In this document: positions 1 through 7,132 of the stretch, piece after piece | Layout: every line of letters starts with the position of its first letter | Numbering within the stretch: position 1 is the stretch's first letter | Source: Streptomyces sp. rh34 | GTDB taxonomy: Bacteria > Actinomycetota > Actinomycetes > Streptomycetales > Streptomycetaceae | DNA length: 64,000 bases | Direction: 5' to 3' | Assembly (NCBI RefSeq): GCF_002551245.1 | Contig: NZ_NTGZ01000004.1 | Span: 1 to 64,000 of the forward strand | Made by a program: the position numbers and the translations under genes | Notes under the pieces: model-generated | Seen by the model: only the letters and a program-made list of their open reading frames with translations | Database searches by the model: none | What the model was told of the DNA's origin: nothing

Positions 1-72
1 GAGGGCGATGGCCAGGCCAGCGGCGGTGTGTGCGGGGGTCGGGTTCTGGCCGGTGGGGTGGTTATCGGTCAT
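1..72 (-). CDS. N-terminal fragment of an unknown protein, cut by the left window edge
   Basis: An ATG at 72 opens a leftward frame (MTDNHPTGQN...) that runs out of the window, so only 24 residues are visible and no family can be named. The start is supported by a GGAAGG ribosome binding site about 9 bases upstream and by a promoter at 212-240 pointing this way. The visible part is polar, then Ala/Leu-rich (AAGLAIAL), which could be the start of a helix. The binding site lies in one arm of a long hairpin, so translation may be controlled by the leader. Confidence 0.55.
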   Translation of the reverse strand, partial: MTDNHPTGQNPTPAHTAAGLAIAL

Positions 73-78
73 CGTGGT

Positions 79-138
79 GGCCTTCCGGGGCGTGGTGGGT
101 GGTGCTGGTGGACGATGGGGCCACCACGCCGGAAGGCC
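79..138 (-). promoter_or_regulatory. Leader hairpin covering the ribosome binding site of the left-edge gene
   Basis: Positions 79-98 and 121-138 are inverted repeats: 18 paired bases with a 2-base bulge around a 22-base loop. Read as leftward RNA, the second arm contains the GGAAGG ribosome binding site (81-86 on the plus strand) of the gene starting at 72. The fold would hide that site. This is seen in sequence; regulation is inferred. Confidence 0.5.
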
Positions 139-211
139 TCCTGGGGGAGGACCGGTTGGGAGTCGCACCGCGGGCCTTAGGCCTCGGAACCGGAGGCCCG
201 GGTGCGCACCC

Positions 212-244
212 AACATACCCACTCTCGTATTGCGTAGCAATACG
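212..244 (-). promoter_or_regulatory. Leftward promoter with palindromic operator
   Basis: On the minus strand, -35 TTGCTA (240-235), 17 bases, -10 TATGTT (217-212). The palindrome CGTATTGC-N3-GCAATACG (226-244) overlaps the -35 and spacer, as expected for a repressor site. The same palindrome with a different 3-base centre lies at 63518-63536 over another promoter. It would drive the left-edge gene through a leader of about 130 bases. Confidence 0.65.
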
Positions 245-254
245 GTTCGAGGTT

Positions 255-1628
255 CTATGTGTGGGCCATGTCGACAAACCGGCTGTAGTGCCCCTGGAAC
301 GCAACCGTGACCGTGGCAGTTGGCCCGTTGCGGTGCTTCGCCACGATGATGTCCGCCTCGCCGGCGCGCGGGGACTCCTTCTCGTACGCGTCCTCCCGAT
401 GGAGAAGCATCACGATGTCGGCGTCCTGCTCGATGGATCCCGATTCGCGGAGGTCGGACACCATGGGCTTCTTGTCGGTGCGCTGCTCCGGTCCGCGGTT
501 GAGCTGTGACAGGGCGATGACGGGCATGTGGAGCTCCTTCGCGAGGAGCTTGAGGCCGCGAGAGATCTCGGAGACTTCCTGCTGGCGGCTCTCGGCGGCC
601 TTCCCGCCGTTCTGCATGAGCTGCAGGTAGTCGATGACGATCATCTTGATGCCGTGGCGCTGAACCATGCGCCGGGCCTTGGCCCGGATGTCCATCATCG
701 TGAGGTTCGGGGACGCGTCGATGTAGATCGGGGCCTGCTTGATCTCGGCCTGGGCGGTCGCGAGGCGCGTCCAGTCGTCCTCGGTCATCGATCCGCTGCG
801 GATGTGGTGCAGGGCGACCTTCCCGGTGGCGGACAGCAGCCGGTAGTTGATCTCGCGGCGGCCCATCTCGAGAGAGAAGAACGCGGTCGGCATATCGCCC
901 TTGACGGAGCAGGCGCGGATGAAGTCCATGGCGAGGGTGCTCTTGCCCATCGCGGGCCGTCCAGCGACGACGATGAACTGCTCGGGGTGGAACCCGGTGA
1001 GGAGCTGGTCGAGGTCCATGAACCCGGTGGGAAGGCCGGTGAGGTCGGTGCCGCGGCGTCCGATCTCCTCGATCCAGTCGATGTCCTCCTCGAGGGTGTC
1101 GCCGGCCAGGGCGTAGTCCTCGTCGGCGTTCTCGTCGGCGACCTGGAACAGCTCGGCGCCCGCGGTGTTCAGGTCGTCGGCGAGTTCACCGTCTGCGTAG
1201 CCGAGCTGGGTGATGCGGGTGCCCGCTTCGACGAGGCGGCGGCGGGTGGCGCGCTCCTTGACGATGTCGGCGTAGTACGAGGCGTTCGCCGCGGTGGGCA
1301 CGGCCTGGACGAGGGTGTGGAGGTAGGTGGCGCCGCCGACCTTGGTGAGCATGCCGGTCTTGGCGAGCTCGGCGGCGGTGGTGATGGGGTCGGCAGGCTC
1401 GCCCTTCGCGTACAGGTTGAGGATCGCCGTGTAGACCATCTCGTGGGCGGGCCGGTAGAAGTCGCGGCCTTTCAGCTTCGCCTCGGTGACGACGTCCTCG
1501 ATGGCGTCCTTGGACAGCAGCATGCCGCCGAGGACGGACTGCTCGGCGTCCAGGTCCTGCGGGGGCATCCGGTCGAACATGCCGCGGTCGCGGTGTGCGG
1601 GCTCGGCAGCCTGCGGGGGGATACTCAT
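255..1628 (-). CDS. dnaB: DnaB-family replicative helicase
   Basis: A 457-residue hexameric helicase of normal DnaB length. The N-terminal domain begins at PPQDLDAEQSVLGG (residues 21-34). The RecA-like domain has Walker A GRPAMGKST (about 223-231), Walker B MIVIDYLQLM (about 329-338) and the C-terminal HRNG motif typical of DnaB. The ATG at 1628 is chosen because GAAGGAG lies 7 bases upstream; a longer frame to 1685 has no such site. It follows the initiator-like gene in a leftward operon, an order like lambda O and P or other initiator-helicase pairs. It should unwind the element's DNA at the fork after loading, perhaps with the DciA-like protein at 58.5 kb. Confidence 0.93.
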   Translation of the reverse strand: MSIPPQAAEPAHRDRGMFDRMPPQDLDAEQSVLGGMLLSKDAIEDVVTEAKLKGRDFYRPAHEMVYTAILNLYAKGEPADPITTAAELAKTGMLTKVGGATYLHTLVQAVPTAANASYYADIVKERATRRRLVEAGTRITQLGYADGELADDLNTAGAELFQVADENADEDYALAGDTLEEDIDWIEEIGRRGTDLTGLPTGFMDLDQLLTGFHPEQFIVVAGRPAMGKSTLAMDFIRACSVKGDMPTAFFSLEMGRREINYRLLSATGKVALHHIRSGSMTEDDWTRLATAQAEIKQAPIYIDASPNLTMMDIRAKARRMVQRHGIKMIVIDYLQLMQNGGKAAESRQQEVSEISRGLKLLAKELHMPVIALSQLNRGPEQRTDKKPMVSDLRESGSIEQDADIVMLLHREDAYEKESPRAGEADIIVAKHRNGPTATVTVAFQGHYSRFVDMAHT

Positions 1629-1709
1629 GGTGTGGCTCCTTCGGGAGTCCCGGAAGCAGCGGCCGGCCCTTGGACGGGGAATCACCGGCCGCTGCGCTCG
1701 TGTTCGGGG

Positions 1710-2876
1710 TCAGGCTCGGGCGAACTTCGGGTGGCACTCGGGGCACGGCACGTCACGCCCGTCAGGGAGCTCCCTGGTGCGCTGGTACGCGGCTGCGGGC
1801 CTCTCGCCGACGTTGCACACCCCACACCACTCCACAAGGCCGCCAGAAGCCGCCTGAGCCCCGGGAAGGGGCTTCTCCTCGACGCGGCGGCGCTTCAGGT
1901 TCCGCACCCGGTACGGCATAACCCTCGACGGGCGGGTCGCCGGCTTGTCCGCGTCGTCCTGGACCAGAACCAGCTCAAGGAACGTGTCGAACTCGTACCC
2001 CTGCGTGTGAGCTCTCGAGGCCAGCAGCGGGGCGAGCGCCCGCGCTTCGTCCGGACCCATCTGCCACTTCCCAGGGAGGTCCTGAAGGAACGCGTCAGCA
2101 GCCCGGATCTCCTCGGTGGTCGGCTGGTAGTCGTCAGCAGTCAGCGCGCACTGCTCGGCGTACCGGTCAGCCTTCGGCGCCCTTCCCTTGTTGCGGGGGT
2201 TAGGGGGAGGAGTACCTCCTCCTCCCTCCGGGGGGTGTGGGGGGGACGGCTCAATGCGTCCCGGAATTGGGGAAGCATTCTGACCTGCGGGAACACGCCT
2301 TCCACCACGTCCCGGAACTGGGGAACTGGTGTAACCGGATCCCTGGTTCCGGGAAGCATTCTGACCTGCGGCTTTCCCCGGTCGCCCAACTTCCCCATCC
2401 ACCAGTTCCCTGGTTCCGGAACGTGTTCTGACCTGCGACTTCTCGGAGGGCTTCAGAGGGTCGCTGCCTACCTGGCGGGCCTGCCAGTCGGGGTTCCACG
2501 CCGGGTTGTCGTACAGCCTGTACGCGATTCGGCCCTTGCGGCCCGGGTGCTTCTCGTTCGGCAACTCGACCCGCAGCAAGTAGCCGGCCGCGATGATCCG
2601 GGTGAACGACTCGTACACCGAGTTCTTCCCGACGAGCTCCTCCCGATTCTTCGTCGACCGAATCCCGCGCTCCTTCAGTCGCTCCCACACCCTCAGCGGT
2701 GTGACGTCCATTCCGGAGGTGACGTCGAAGAGAACTTGCAGCAGCACGACGTAGTCGATGCCGTCCACAAGGTCGGAGCCCACACCCATGTGGGCAGGTA
2801 CAGATACGCCGCTGACCGGCACTTTGGCGCGCGTGATGCCGCCGTTCTCGTTGAACTCCTCAGCCTGCGGTTTCAC
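1710..2876 (-). CDS. Replication initiator-like HTH protein
   Basis: 388 residues. The N-terminal 130 residues look like a winged-helix domain (PLRVWERLKERGI, then GKNSVYESFTRIIAAGYL). A proline/glycine-rich linker follows (about 145-230), and the C-terminus carries a CxxC...CxxC pair (WCGVCNVG and PCPECHP) that could bind zinc. This two-part build and its position just upstream of dnaB fit a phage or plasmid initiator. The linker is encoded by DNA holding three iteron-like repeats. The start overlaps the upstream stop by four bases (ATGA). I infer an initiator role; it could instead be a helicase loader or a regulator. Confidence 0.7.
   Translation of the reverse strand: MKPQAEEFNENGGITRAKVPVSGVSVPAHMGVGSDLVDGIDYVVLLQVLFDVTSGMDVTPLRVWERLKERGIRSTKNREELVGKNSVYESFTRIIAAGYLLRVELPNEKHPGRKGRIAYRLYDNPAWNPDWQARQVGSDPLKPSEKSQVRTRSGTRELVDGEVGRPGKAAGQNASRNQGSGYTSSPVPGRGGRRVPAGQNASPIPGRIEPSPPHPPEGGGGTPPPNPRNKGRAPKADRYAEQCALTADDYQPTTEEIRAADAFLQDLPGKWQMGPDEARALAPLLASRAHTQGYEFDTFLELVLVQDDADKPATRPSRVMPYRVRNLKRRRVEEKPLPGAQAASGGLVEWCGVCNVGERPAAAYQRTRELPDGRDVPCPECHPKFARA
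2271..2437. repeat. Three iteron-like direct repeats inside the initiator-like gene
   Basis: A 19-20-base unit with core TTCTGACCTGCG on the plus strand recurs at 2271-2289, 2352-2370 and 2418-2437. Each is followed or preceded by short TTCCGG and CAGTTCC palindromic pieces. The unit is translated in different reading frames (QVRTRSGT in one, GQNAS in two), so the DNA rather than the protein appears to be conserved. This resembles the lambda origin inside gene O. Confidence 0.65.
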
Positions 2877-3103
2877 GCGGTCACCCCCGCCGTACGGAGG
2901 ATCACAGAGCGTGGACTTGTTGGCGTGACTCTCGGGGCCGATACTGTGTGCATCGAGATCTGCTCTCTGAAGGTGGAGCTCGTTGATGCAGCGGGTTCCC
3001 GTCCGCTGTTGTGCTTGGAAGCCCGGTGGTCTGCGATCCGCCGGGCTTTCGCACGTCCAGGACTACCGCGTACCGCGGCTATGGCTGGACGTAAGCGGCT
3101 CAC
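2873..3103 (-). CDS. Possible small coupled protein of unknown function
   Basis: A 76-residue frame starting GTG at 3103 and ending at 2875, overlapping its neighbours by four bases on both sides (GTGA upstream, ATGA downstream). The coupling argues for translation. The sequence is basic and low in recognisable structure, and no family is recognised. The opposite strand here holds a well-formed candidate RNA gene, so this frame may be a ribosome carrier or chance. Low confidence. Confidence 0.35.
   Translation of the reverse strand: MSRLRPAIAAVRGSPGRAKARRIADHRASKHNSGREPAASTSSTFREQISMHTVSAPRVTPTSPRSVILRTAGVTA
2920..2947 (+). promoter_or_regulatory. Promoter for a candidate antisense RNA
   Basis: -35 TTGGCG (2920-2925), 16 bases, -10 TACTGT (2942-2947), on the strand opposite the replication operon. 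Predicted start is near 2950-2954. The -10 matches the TACTGT hexamers seen at the 50.05 and 63.55 kb promoters. Confidence 0.55.
2950..3050 (+). ncRNA. Candidate antisense RNA opposing the replication operon
   Basis: Downstream of the promoter at 2920-2947 the sequence folds into three consecutive elements: GCATC/GATGC (2950-2954 with 2985-2989), AGCGG/CCGCT (2990-2994 with 3003-3007), and a 9-bp stem with one G-U pair (3021-3029 with 3038-3046) followed by TTTC, which fits an intrinsic terminator. It lies antisense to the mRNA upstream of the initiator-like gene, the position used by countertranscript RNAs that set plasmid copy number. No obvious coding frame is present in it. Function is inferred. 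Confidence 0.55.
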
Positions 3104-3381
3104 GACTCGCCGCCTGAAGCGCGGGGGTGCTCCCGGAAGAACGCGAGGAACGGCTCGGTCTCCATCACTGTGGCCTTGGCCAGTTCCCAGTACGGGTAGG
3201 GCCGGCCGTCGCCGAACGGCCAGTCCGGGTGTGTGGCTGCGATGTAGCGAATGCCCTGGTGGGTGATGTGCTCGACGATTCCGAGCTGGATGAGGAGTTG
3301 CGCGCCGCTCTGGTAGGTCACCGCGGGAGGGAGGCGGTGTTCGGTGGCGCTCACCACTGGTGGACGATCATGGAAGGGCAC
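3100..3381 (-). CDS. Small protein heading the replication operon, possible winged helix
   Basis: 93 residues from a GTG at 3381; the next frame starts inside its stop (GTGA). The middle (TYQSGAQLLIQLGIVEHITHQG) looks like the recognition part of a small winged-helix fold, and the rest (YIAATHPDWPFGDGRP) is aromatic. No clear ribosome binding site precedes the start; a second GTG nine residues on is possible. No family is recognised. As first gene of the operon it may be a regulator or accessory replication factor. Confidence 0.55.
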   Translation of the reverse strand: MPFHDRPPVVSATEHRLPPAVTYQSGAQLLIQLGIVEHITHQGIRYIAATHPDWPFGDGRPYPYWELAKATVMETEPFLAFFREHPRASGGES

Positions 3382-3451
3382 AAGTGTGCGCTGGTGGATC
3401 TCACTAGTAGGCTCCGGTGTGTGGGTTAACTCTTCGCGGGTTCTCTCACTG

Positions 3452-3518
3452 CTGCCGACTTCGCAGGTCGGTAGTGCTCAAAGGACGGCCGGGCGGGGTC
3501 GGTAGCCCCCTCGGCCGT
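3452..3518. terminator. Two hairpins between the replication operon and the GntR gene
   Basis: An 8-bp stem with one G-U pair at 3452-3474 and a longer imperfect hairpin at 3485-3518 (ACGGCCG/CGGCCGT around GGGG/CCCC). The second lies 37 bases past the GntR stop and could end its leftward transcript. No T-run follows, so the terminator call is tentative. Confidence 0.4.
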
Positions 3519-3555
3519 TCGCGCGTCCGAGCTGGATGCCGGGACGCTTCAACGG

Positions 3556-4356
3556 TCAGGCGCCAACCCCCTCGGGACCGTCGCCCTCGATAGACCATCC
3601 ATACCGCAGCGTCCACTGGTGCGTGGGCATGATGTGCTCGGTCACCTCGACGACGCGCCCCTCGGCGGTCCGGGCGATGTGGAGCAGCTCGTAGACGCGC
3701 GCGTCCTCGGCGAGCTCCAGAGCCTCGACCTCGGCCTGCGACGGAGGCCGGACGTTGATCTCCTCGGTAATGTCGGACTGCGCCTGACCCATCTCGGCAA
3801 GGCGGCTGATCATCCCTCCGGCCCCGGTGTCGATGTCCTCAAGGGCGCTCCCGAACCCGATGTCACCCGGCACGTAAGACGTGGCGAGCTGGACCGGGGT
3901 CTCGTCCGCGAGCATCCGGCGCGACCGCGAAAGGGTCGACACCTCGTCCGCTGACACTTCGAGCAGTTCGGCGATGCGCGCCGGCGGGGCGACCCGGTCA
4001 ACGCTGACCTCGGACACGGCCCGCATCCCGAGCGCCTTCACCTCCGACGCAAAGGCGCCCCGAGACGGCGCCCCGTCGGCAGTGGCCTCCCGGAAGGTCT
4101 TCGTGTACCGGACGTTGGCGTCCCGGTGGATCTTGTTGAGCAGAGGGCTCACGGCGTAGTTGCGTCCTTTCTTGATCAGGTACCCCTCGGCCAGAAGCAG
4201 GCGGACTGCCTGACCAACGGTTCCTCGGTTGGTTTCGTACCGCGTGGCCAGCGTCGCGTCCCCAGGCAGTGAAGCGCCGGGCGCGAAGGTGCCGTCAGTG
4301 ATGGCGGTACGCAACAGATCTGCGACATGGCGGTATGCCGGACGGTTGCTAGTCAT
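3556..4356 (-). CDS. GntR-family transcriptional repressor (KorA-like)
   Basis: 266 residues. An N-terminal winged helix (RHVADLLRTAITDGTFAPG, then LATRYETNRGTVGQAVRLL, residues about 5-70) is followed by a UTRA-type effector domain of the HutC group. This is the usual repressor of Streptomyces plasmid transfer genes (KorA/TraR type). The ATG at 4356 is chosen because a promoter -10 sits 7 bases before it, giving a leaderless mRNA; longer frames reach 4548 but would cross the promoter. It is divergent from the transfer operon, with two repeated operator-like sites between them. It probably represses itself and the operon. Confidence 0.88.
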   Translation of the reverse strand: MTSNRPAYRHVADLLRTAITDGTFAPGASLPGDATLATRYETNRGTVGQAVRLLLAEGYLIKKGRNYAVSPLLNKIHRDANVRYTKTFREATADGAPSRGAFASEVKALGMRAVSEVSVDRVAPPARIAELLEVSADEVSTLSRSRRMLADETPVQLATSYVPGDIGFGSALEDIDTGAGGMISRLAEMGQAQSDITEEINVRPPSQAEVEALELAEDARVYELLHIARTAEGRVVEVTEHIMPTHQWTLRYGWSIEGDGPEGVGA

Positions 4357-4363
4357 GGTCAAA

Positions 4364-4436
4364 ACCTTACCCGCAACACCTTTACTGGGCAACGCAATGC
4401 GAGCTATTGACATCGCATTGCGAGTTGGTGTTGAGT
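4364..4436. promoter_or_regulatory. Divergent promoter region with tandem operator repeats
   Basis: Leftward: -35 TTGCCC (4392-4387), 17 bases, -10 TAAGGT (4369-4364), start codon 7 bases on, so leaderless. Rightward: TTGACA (4407-4412) with a weak -10 TTGAGT 18 bases on. The direct repeats GCAATGCGAG (4394-4403) and GCATTGCGAG (4415-4424) are 21 bp apart, two helical turns, and overlap both promoters. They are likely sites for the GntR protein. Confidence 0.6.
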
Positions 4437-4564
4437 AGGTCACGTCGGAAACGGCGGGAGCCCTGAAATGCCAAACGGCCCTGGTGCTGAAGACACCAGA
4501 GCCGCTCAGGGGCCCGAAAGCCCGACGGACCGTGTTCCACCTGCTCAATCAGGAGGAGATCCGC

Positions 4565-4702
4565 GTGAATCAGCGTAGCCGCATCACCGGACAGACCGCA
4601 CCCACCACCAGCAACGACATGGACGAGGCCCTCCGCCGCGTCCAGGGCCGACCCGCCCCCACCACGAGCCCCCGCCTCACCGCGACGGCGGTGGCGGCAT
4701 GA
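4565..4702 (+). CDS. Small first protein of the transfer operon
   Basis: 45 residues from a GTG at 4565 with a strong AGGAGGAG ribosome binding site 6 bases upstream. The product is short, Thr/Pro/Ala-rich and has no recognisable domain. Its stop overlaps the start of the next gene (ATGA at 4699), so it may mainly serve translational coupling. It is the first gene after the GntR-controlled promoter. Confidence 0.55.
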   Translation: MNQRSRITGQTAPTTSNDMDEALRRVQGRPAPTTSPRLTATAVAA

Positions 4703-5508
4703 GCTTCGTACCGGCCCCTCGCGTCGCCGACGTCTACGAGTCCCACGACCGGGAGCGCTTGCGCCTGAGGTCCGCGGCCTCCCCCTGCATGAACCCGATC
4801 CTCAGCGCCGAAGCGGCCGTAGCACAGACCGCGCTTCTGCTGGAGAACCTGACCCGGGAGCACGAGGAGAACCTCGACCGCCTCAACCGGGCACGCACTC
4901 TCCTCGGCCTGGACGCTGTCCCGCAGCCGATCTCGGCCCCGGAGCCGGCCCCCGCCACGCCACCGTCTTCCACGCAGCCCAAGACCACGCTGCCGCCGCG
5001 CCAGGCCAACATGCACCCGACGTACACCGACCACGCTGGTCGCATCACCAGCCGGGCCCGCCTCACCACCCTCACCAAGACCACCGGCTTCTTTCGCACC
5101 GCCACCGGCGAAACCTGGCGTTGGGTGGCCTCCGCCACCTACGTCGACCTCCTGGAGGAGCTGTTCGCCGGCGCACCGGTCGTCGCCACCCTCTTCGACC
5201 GCGGTGACGGATTCGTCGTCATCCAGGCGGTCCGCCCCGCGAGCCGCGTGGACTGGGACACCGACGAGTTCGACTTCAACGAGCACGCCGGACTGGGGCA
5301 GGCCACGGTCACCCACCGGCAGGGCATGAAGAAGATCCTCGCCAAGCAGAACGGCCTGGTCTGCGCGTCCTGCGACCGCAACCTCGGAAAGCACGCTCAG
5401 GCCGCCATCGCGGCAGAGCCCCTCAAGCCTACGGTCCTCATGTGCCGACCGTGCAAGGAGGACTGGCGCGACGCCCAGGCCGCCCGCCCCCTGAAGGCGG
5501 TGGCGTGA
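4699..5508 (+). CDS. Unknown protein with C-terminal zinc-type cysteines
   Basis: 269 residues. The start overlaps the previous stop. An N-terminal helical stretch (ALLLENLTREHEENLDRLNRAR) resembles a short coiled coil, a Pro-rich linker follows (about 75-95), then a compact domain with aromatic residues (GFFRTATGETWRWVA). The C-terminus has CASCDRN and MCRPCKE, a CxxC-CxxC pair suited to zinc. No family is recognised. Position in a KorA-TraB region suggests a plasmid accessory role. Confidence 0.75.
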   Translation: MSFVPAPRVADVYESHDRERLRLRSAASPCMNPILSAEAAVAQTALLLENLTREHEENLDRLNRARTLLGLDAVPQPISAPEPAPATPPSSTQPKTTLPPRQANMHPTYTDHAGRITSRARLTTLTKTTGFFRTATGETWRWVASATYVDLLEELFAGAPVVATLFDRGDGFVVIQAVRPASRVDWDTDEFDFNEHAGLGQATVTHRQGMKKILAKQNGLVCASCDRNLGKHAQAAIAAEPLKPTVLMCRPCKEDWRDAQAARPLKAVA

Positions 5509-5735
5509 TGGCCGCTCTCCCCGTCACCCCGCACCCGCGTCTCGTCGCGGAGATCGTCGACCTGGCCACCCAGTACGACTACGACGTCATCGACCTCATC
5601 GACAACGTCGAGTACGTGTTCGCGGTCATCGACCCCCAGTCGTACCTCGACGACGTGTTCGGCTCTCCCGACGCCGAAGCGTCCCTTGCCGCGTACGAGC
5701 AGCTGGTCACCGGCGAATGGGACGGCCGGCTGTGA
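5508..5735 (+). CDS. Small acidic unknown protein
   Basis: 75 residues from the ATG at 5508, which overlaps the upstream stop as TGATG. The protein is acidic (DLATQYDYDVIDLIDNVEY) and probably globular and soluble. No domain is recognised. A longer frame to 5442 would lie inside the previous gene and is not favoured. It is coupled to the next small frame by GTGA. Confidence 0.65.
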   Translation: MAALPVTPHPRLVAEIVDLATQYDYDVIDLIDNVEYVFAVIDPQSYLDDVFGSPDAEASLAAYEQLVTGEWDGRL

Positions 5736-5869
5736 CCGCCGCCGAAGCCAACGCCAACGCTGCTACAGCGGCCGCGCTCGAAGCCGCCCGCGCCCAAGCC
5801 GCCCAGGACCTTGCGGCCGCCGAAGAAGCTGCCGCCCGCCTCCACCAGCTCACCGGAGGCGACCAGTGA
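5732..5869 (+). CDS. Alanine-rich helical mini-protein
   Basis: 45 residues from the GTG at 5732, inside the GTGA overlap with the gene before. It is almost pure Ala with spaced Glu, Arg and Gln (for example ALEAARAQAAQDLAAAEEA), which predicts one long helix or coiled coil. Its stop again overlaps the next start (GTGA at 5866). Coupling on both sides is the main support; function unknown. Confidence 0.5.
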   Translation: MTAAEANANAATAAALEAARAQAAQDLAAAEEAAARLHQLTGGDQ

Positions 5870-6258
5870 CCCCCAACCCCGTGCACACCGCCGGGAACGC
5901 GGTCCCCCCGCTCGACCCCGACCTCGCAGGTGTCCTCGACGACCTGGACGGCATCCACGCCGGCATCGACCTCATCCGCGACGGGATCCGCCTCCTCGCC
6001 CTCGACCGCCACACCCCGGACGGCACGCAGACGCTCCTCGCGACGCTCGCCGGTTCGGCCGGCGCCGACGTGGTCACCGCGGTGGCCCACCTCGTCGCCC
6101 GGTTGGCCAACGCCGACCTCAACCCCGCCCTCCACGGCCTCCCACTCGACACCCAGAAGACCACCCGCCACCTCGGCGAGCAGGCCGCCTACCACCTCGC
6201 CGACCCCGACCTCCACCAGCCCGCCTCCGAAGCCTCCGCCACCATTACCGGCACCTGA
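5866..6258 (+). CDS. Unknown plasmid accessory protein, helical
   Basis: 130 residues from the GTG at 5866, overlapping the upstream stop. The central part (GVLDDLDGIHAGIDLIRDGIRLLAL and ADVVTAVAHLVARLANADL) reads as amphipathic helices. No cysteine motif or membrane span is visible. Its last 15 codons and following ribosome binding site are repeated at 6780-6825, just before another small gene. No family recognised. Confidence 0.65.
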   Translation: MTPNPVHTAGNAVPPLDPDLAGVLDDLDGIHAGIDLIRDGIRLLALDRHTPDGTQTLLATLAGSAGADVVTAVAHLVARLANADLNPALHGLPLDTQKTTRHLGEQAAYHLADPDLHQPASEASATITGT

Positions 6259-6268
6259 AAGGTCCGAC

Positions 6269-6436
6269 ATGTACGAGTGCGCGAACTGCGGGGCTTCCTG
6301 CGGCTACCGGCACCGGACCGGCGACCACCTGTTCTGCAGCGCCGACTGCCAGGCCGCAGCACCCAACGACGACACACCGATCTGGGACCCCCTGATCAAG
6401 GCACCGCCGACCGACACCACGAAGCGCCCGTTCTGA
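6269..6436 (+). CDS. Small zinc-finger-like protein
   Basis: 55 residues with a GAAAGG ribosome binding site 6 bases before the ATG. It has CANCGASCGY near the N-terminus and FCSADCQ further on, a CxxC...CxxxC layout like small zinc ribbons or FCS fingers. Such mini-proteins are common in Streptomyces plasmid and phage operons, with unknown partners. The C-terminal tail is Pro/Thr-rich. Confidence 0.65.
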   Translation: MYECANCGASCGYRHRTGDHLFCSADCQAAAPNDDTPIWDPLIKAPPTDTTKRPF

Positions 6437-6459
6437 CCCGACACCAGAAGGAGACCACC

Positions 6460-6768
6460 ATGACCGCCACGAAGACCCTCACCGCCGACAGCCTCATCGC
6501 CGAGTACGCCGACGACATCGCGTTCGCCGCCGAAGAAGAGCAGCCCGCCACCACCGTTGACGACTTCGCCGCCCAGCTGCGGGACGCCATCCGGAACTTC
6601 GAACGCGCCGGAATCAACGGCGGAGACGAGCTGGAGAACGCGGCCACGTACCTGGTCGACGCCGCCACCAGCACCAACCCCACCGAGCAGGCCGTGTTCC
6701 TGAAGAAGGCCGCCAAGGGCCTGGCCTACGTCGACGACATGGTCTCCGAACTCCGCGACATGGTCTAA
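6460..6768 (+). CDS. Small acidic helical protein
   Basis: 102 residues. AGAAGGAG lies 8 bases before the ATG at 6460. The product is acidic and helical (IAEYADDIAFAAEEEQ, then FAAQLRDAIRNFERAG and LKKAAKGLAYVDDMVSELRDMV), with no cysteine or membrane motif. No family recognised. It sits among small transfer-operon genes. Confidence 0.68.
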   Translation: MTATKTLTADSLIAEYADDIAFAAEEEQPATTVDDFAAQLRDAIRNFERAGINGGDELENAATYLVDAATSTNPTEQAVFLKKAAKGLAYVDDMVSELRDMV

Positions 6769-6779
6769 CCCCCGCCCCC

Positions 6780-6825
6780 ATCCGAAGCCTCCGCCGCCAT
6801 CACCGGCACCTGAAAGGACCCGCAC
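6780..6825 (+). repeat. Relic copy of an upstream gene end
   Basis: The sequence from about 6780 to 6825 repeats 6226-6268, which is the 3' end of the 5866 gene plus the stop and GAAAGG site, with a few substitutions. Here it lies outside any gene, immediately before the ATG at 6826. It marks a local duplication of a gene-end and ribosome-binding cassette. Confidence 0.6.
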
Positions 6826-7026
6826 ATGAGCACCCACGCCGACGCCATCGCCGCCGCCGACAACCTCCGCCGCGAACTCTCCGCCGCCGGAGCCCACCAC
6901 GACCCCGCCGGCATGACCGACACCGACATCACCCGCATCACCGCCGCCGTACAGCACCTCGCCGCGGTCACCAACGGCAACCAGCACCAGACCCACGAAG
7001 CCATCCACACCGCCCACGCCGCCTGA
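6826..7026 (+). CDS. Small helical unknown protein
   Basis: 66 residues; GAAAGG lies 8 bases before the ATG. The sequence (MSTHADAIAAADNLRRELSAAG, then TDTDITRITAAVQHLAAV) predicts two to three helices and resembles other short Ala/His-rich proteins of this operon. No known domain. The start region was apparently created by the duplication just upstream. Confidence 0.6.
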   Translation: MSTHADAIAAADNLRRELSAAGAHHDPAGMTDTDITRITAAVQHLAAVTNGNQHQTHEAIHTAHAA

Positions 7027-7041
7027 CCCGGCCCGCCCTGT

Positions 7042-7069
7042 CGTCACCAACCCCCACCGGTTGGTGACG
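7042..7069. terminator. Perfect 10-bp hairpin inside the transfer operon
   Basis: CGTCACCAAC (7042-7051) pairs with GTTGGTGACG (7060-7069) around an 8-base loop in the gap between two small genes. No T-run follows, so it may attenuate rather than fully stop transcription, or protect an mRNA end. Confidence 0.4.
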
Positions 7070-7132
7070 GCATGGCAGCCCGGACCACCCCGGCCCTGCA
7101 CCCCGCCACTCAACGACGAGAAAGGCACCCCG

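Noticed and set aside
528-3266. A 912-codon open frame on the plus strand
   Set aside because: It runs antisense through dnaB and the initiator-like gene, has repetitive Val/Gly/Leu/Arg composition typical of GC-rich shadow frames and no start signal.
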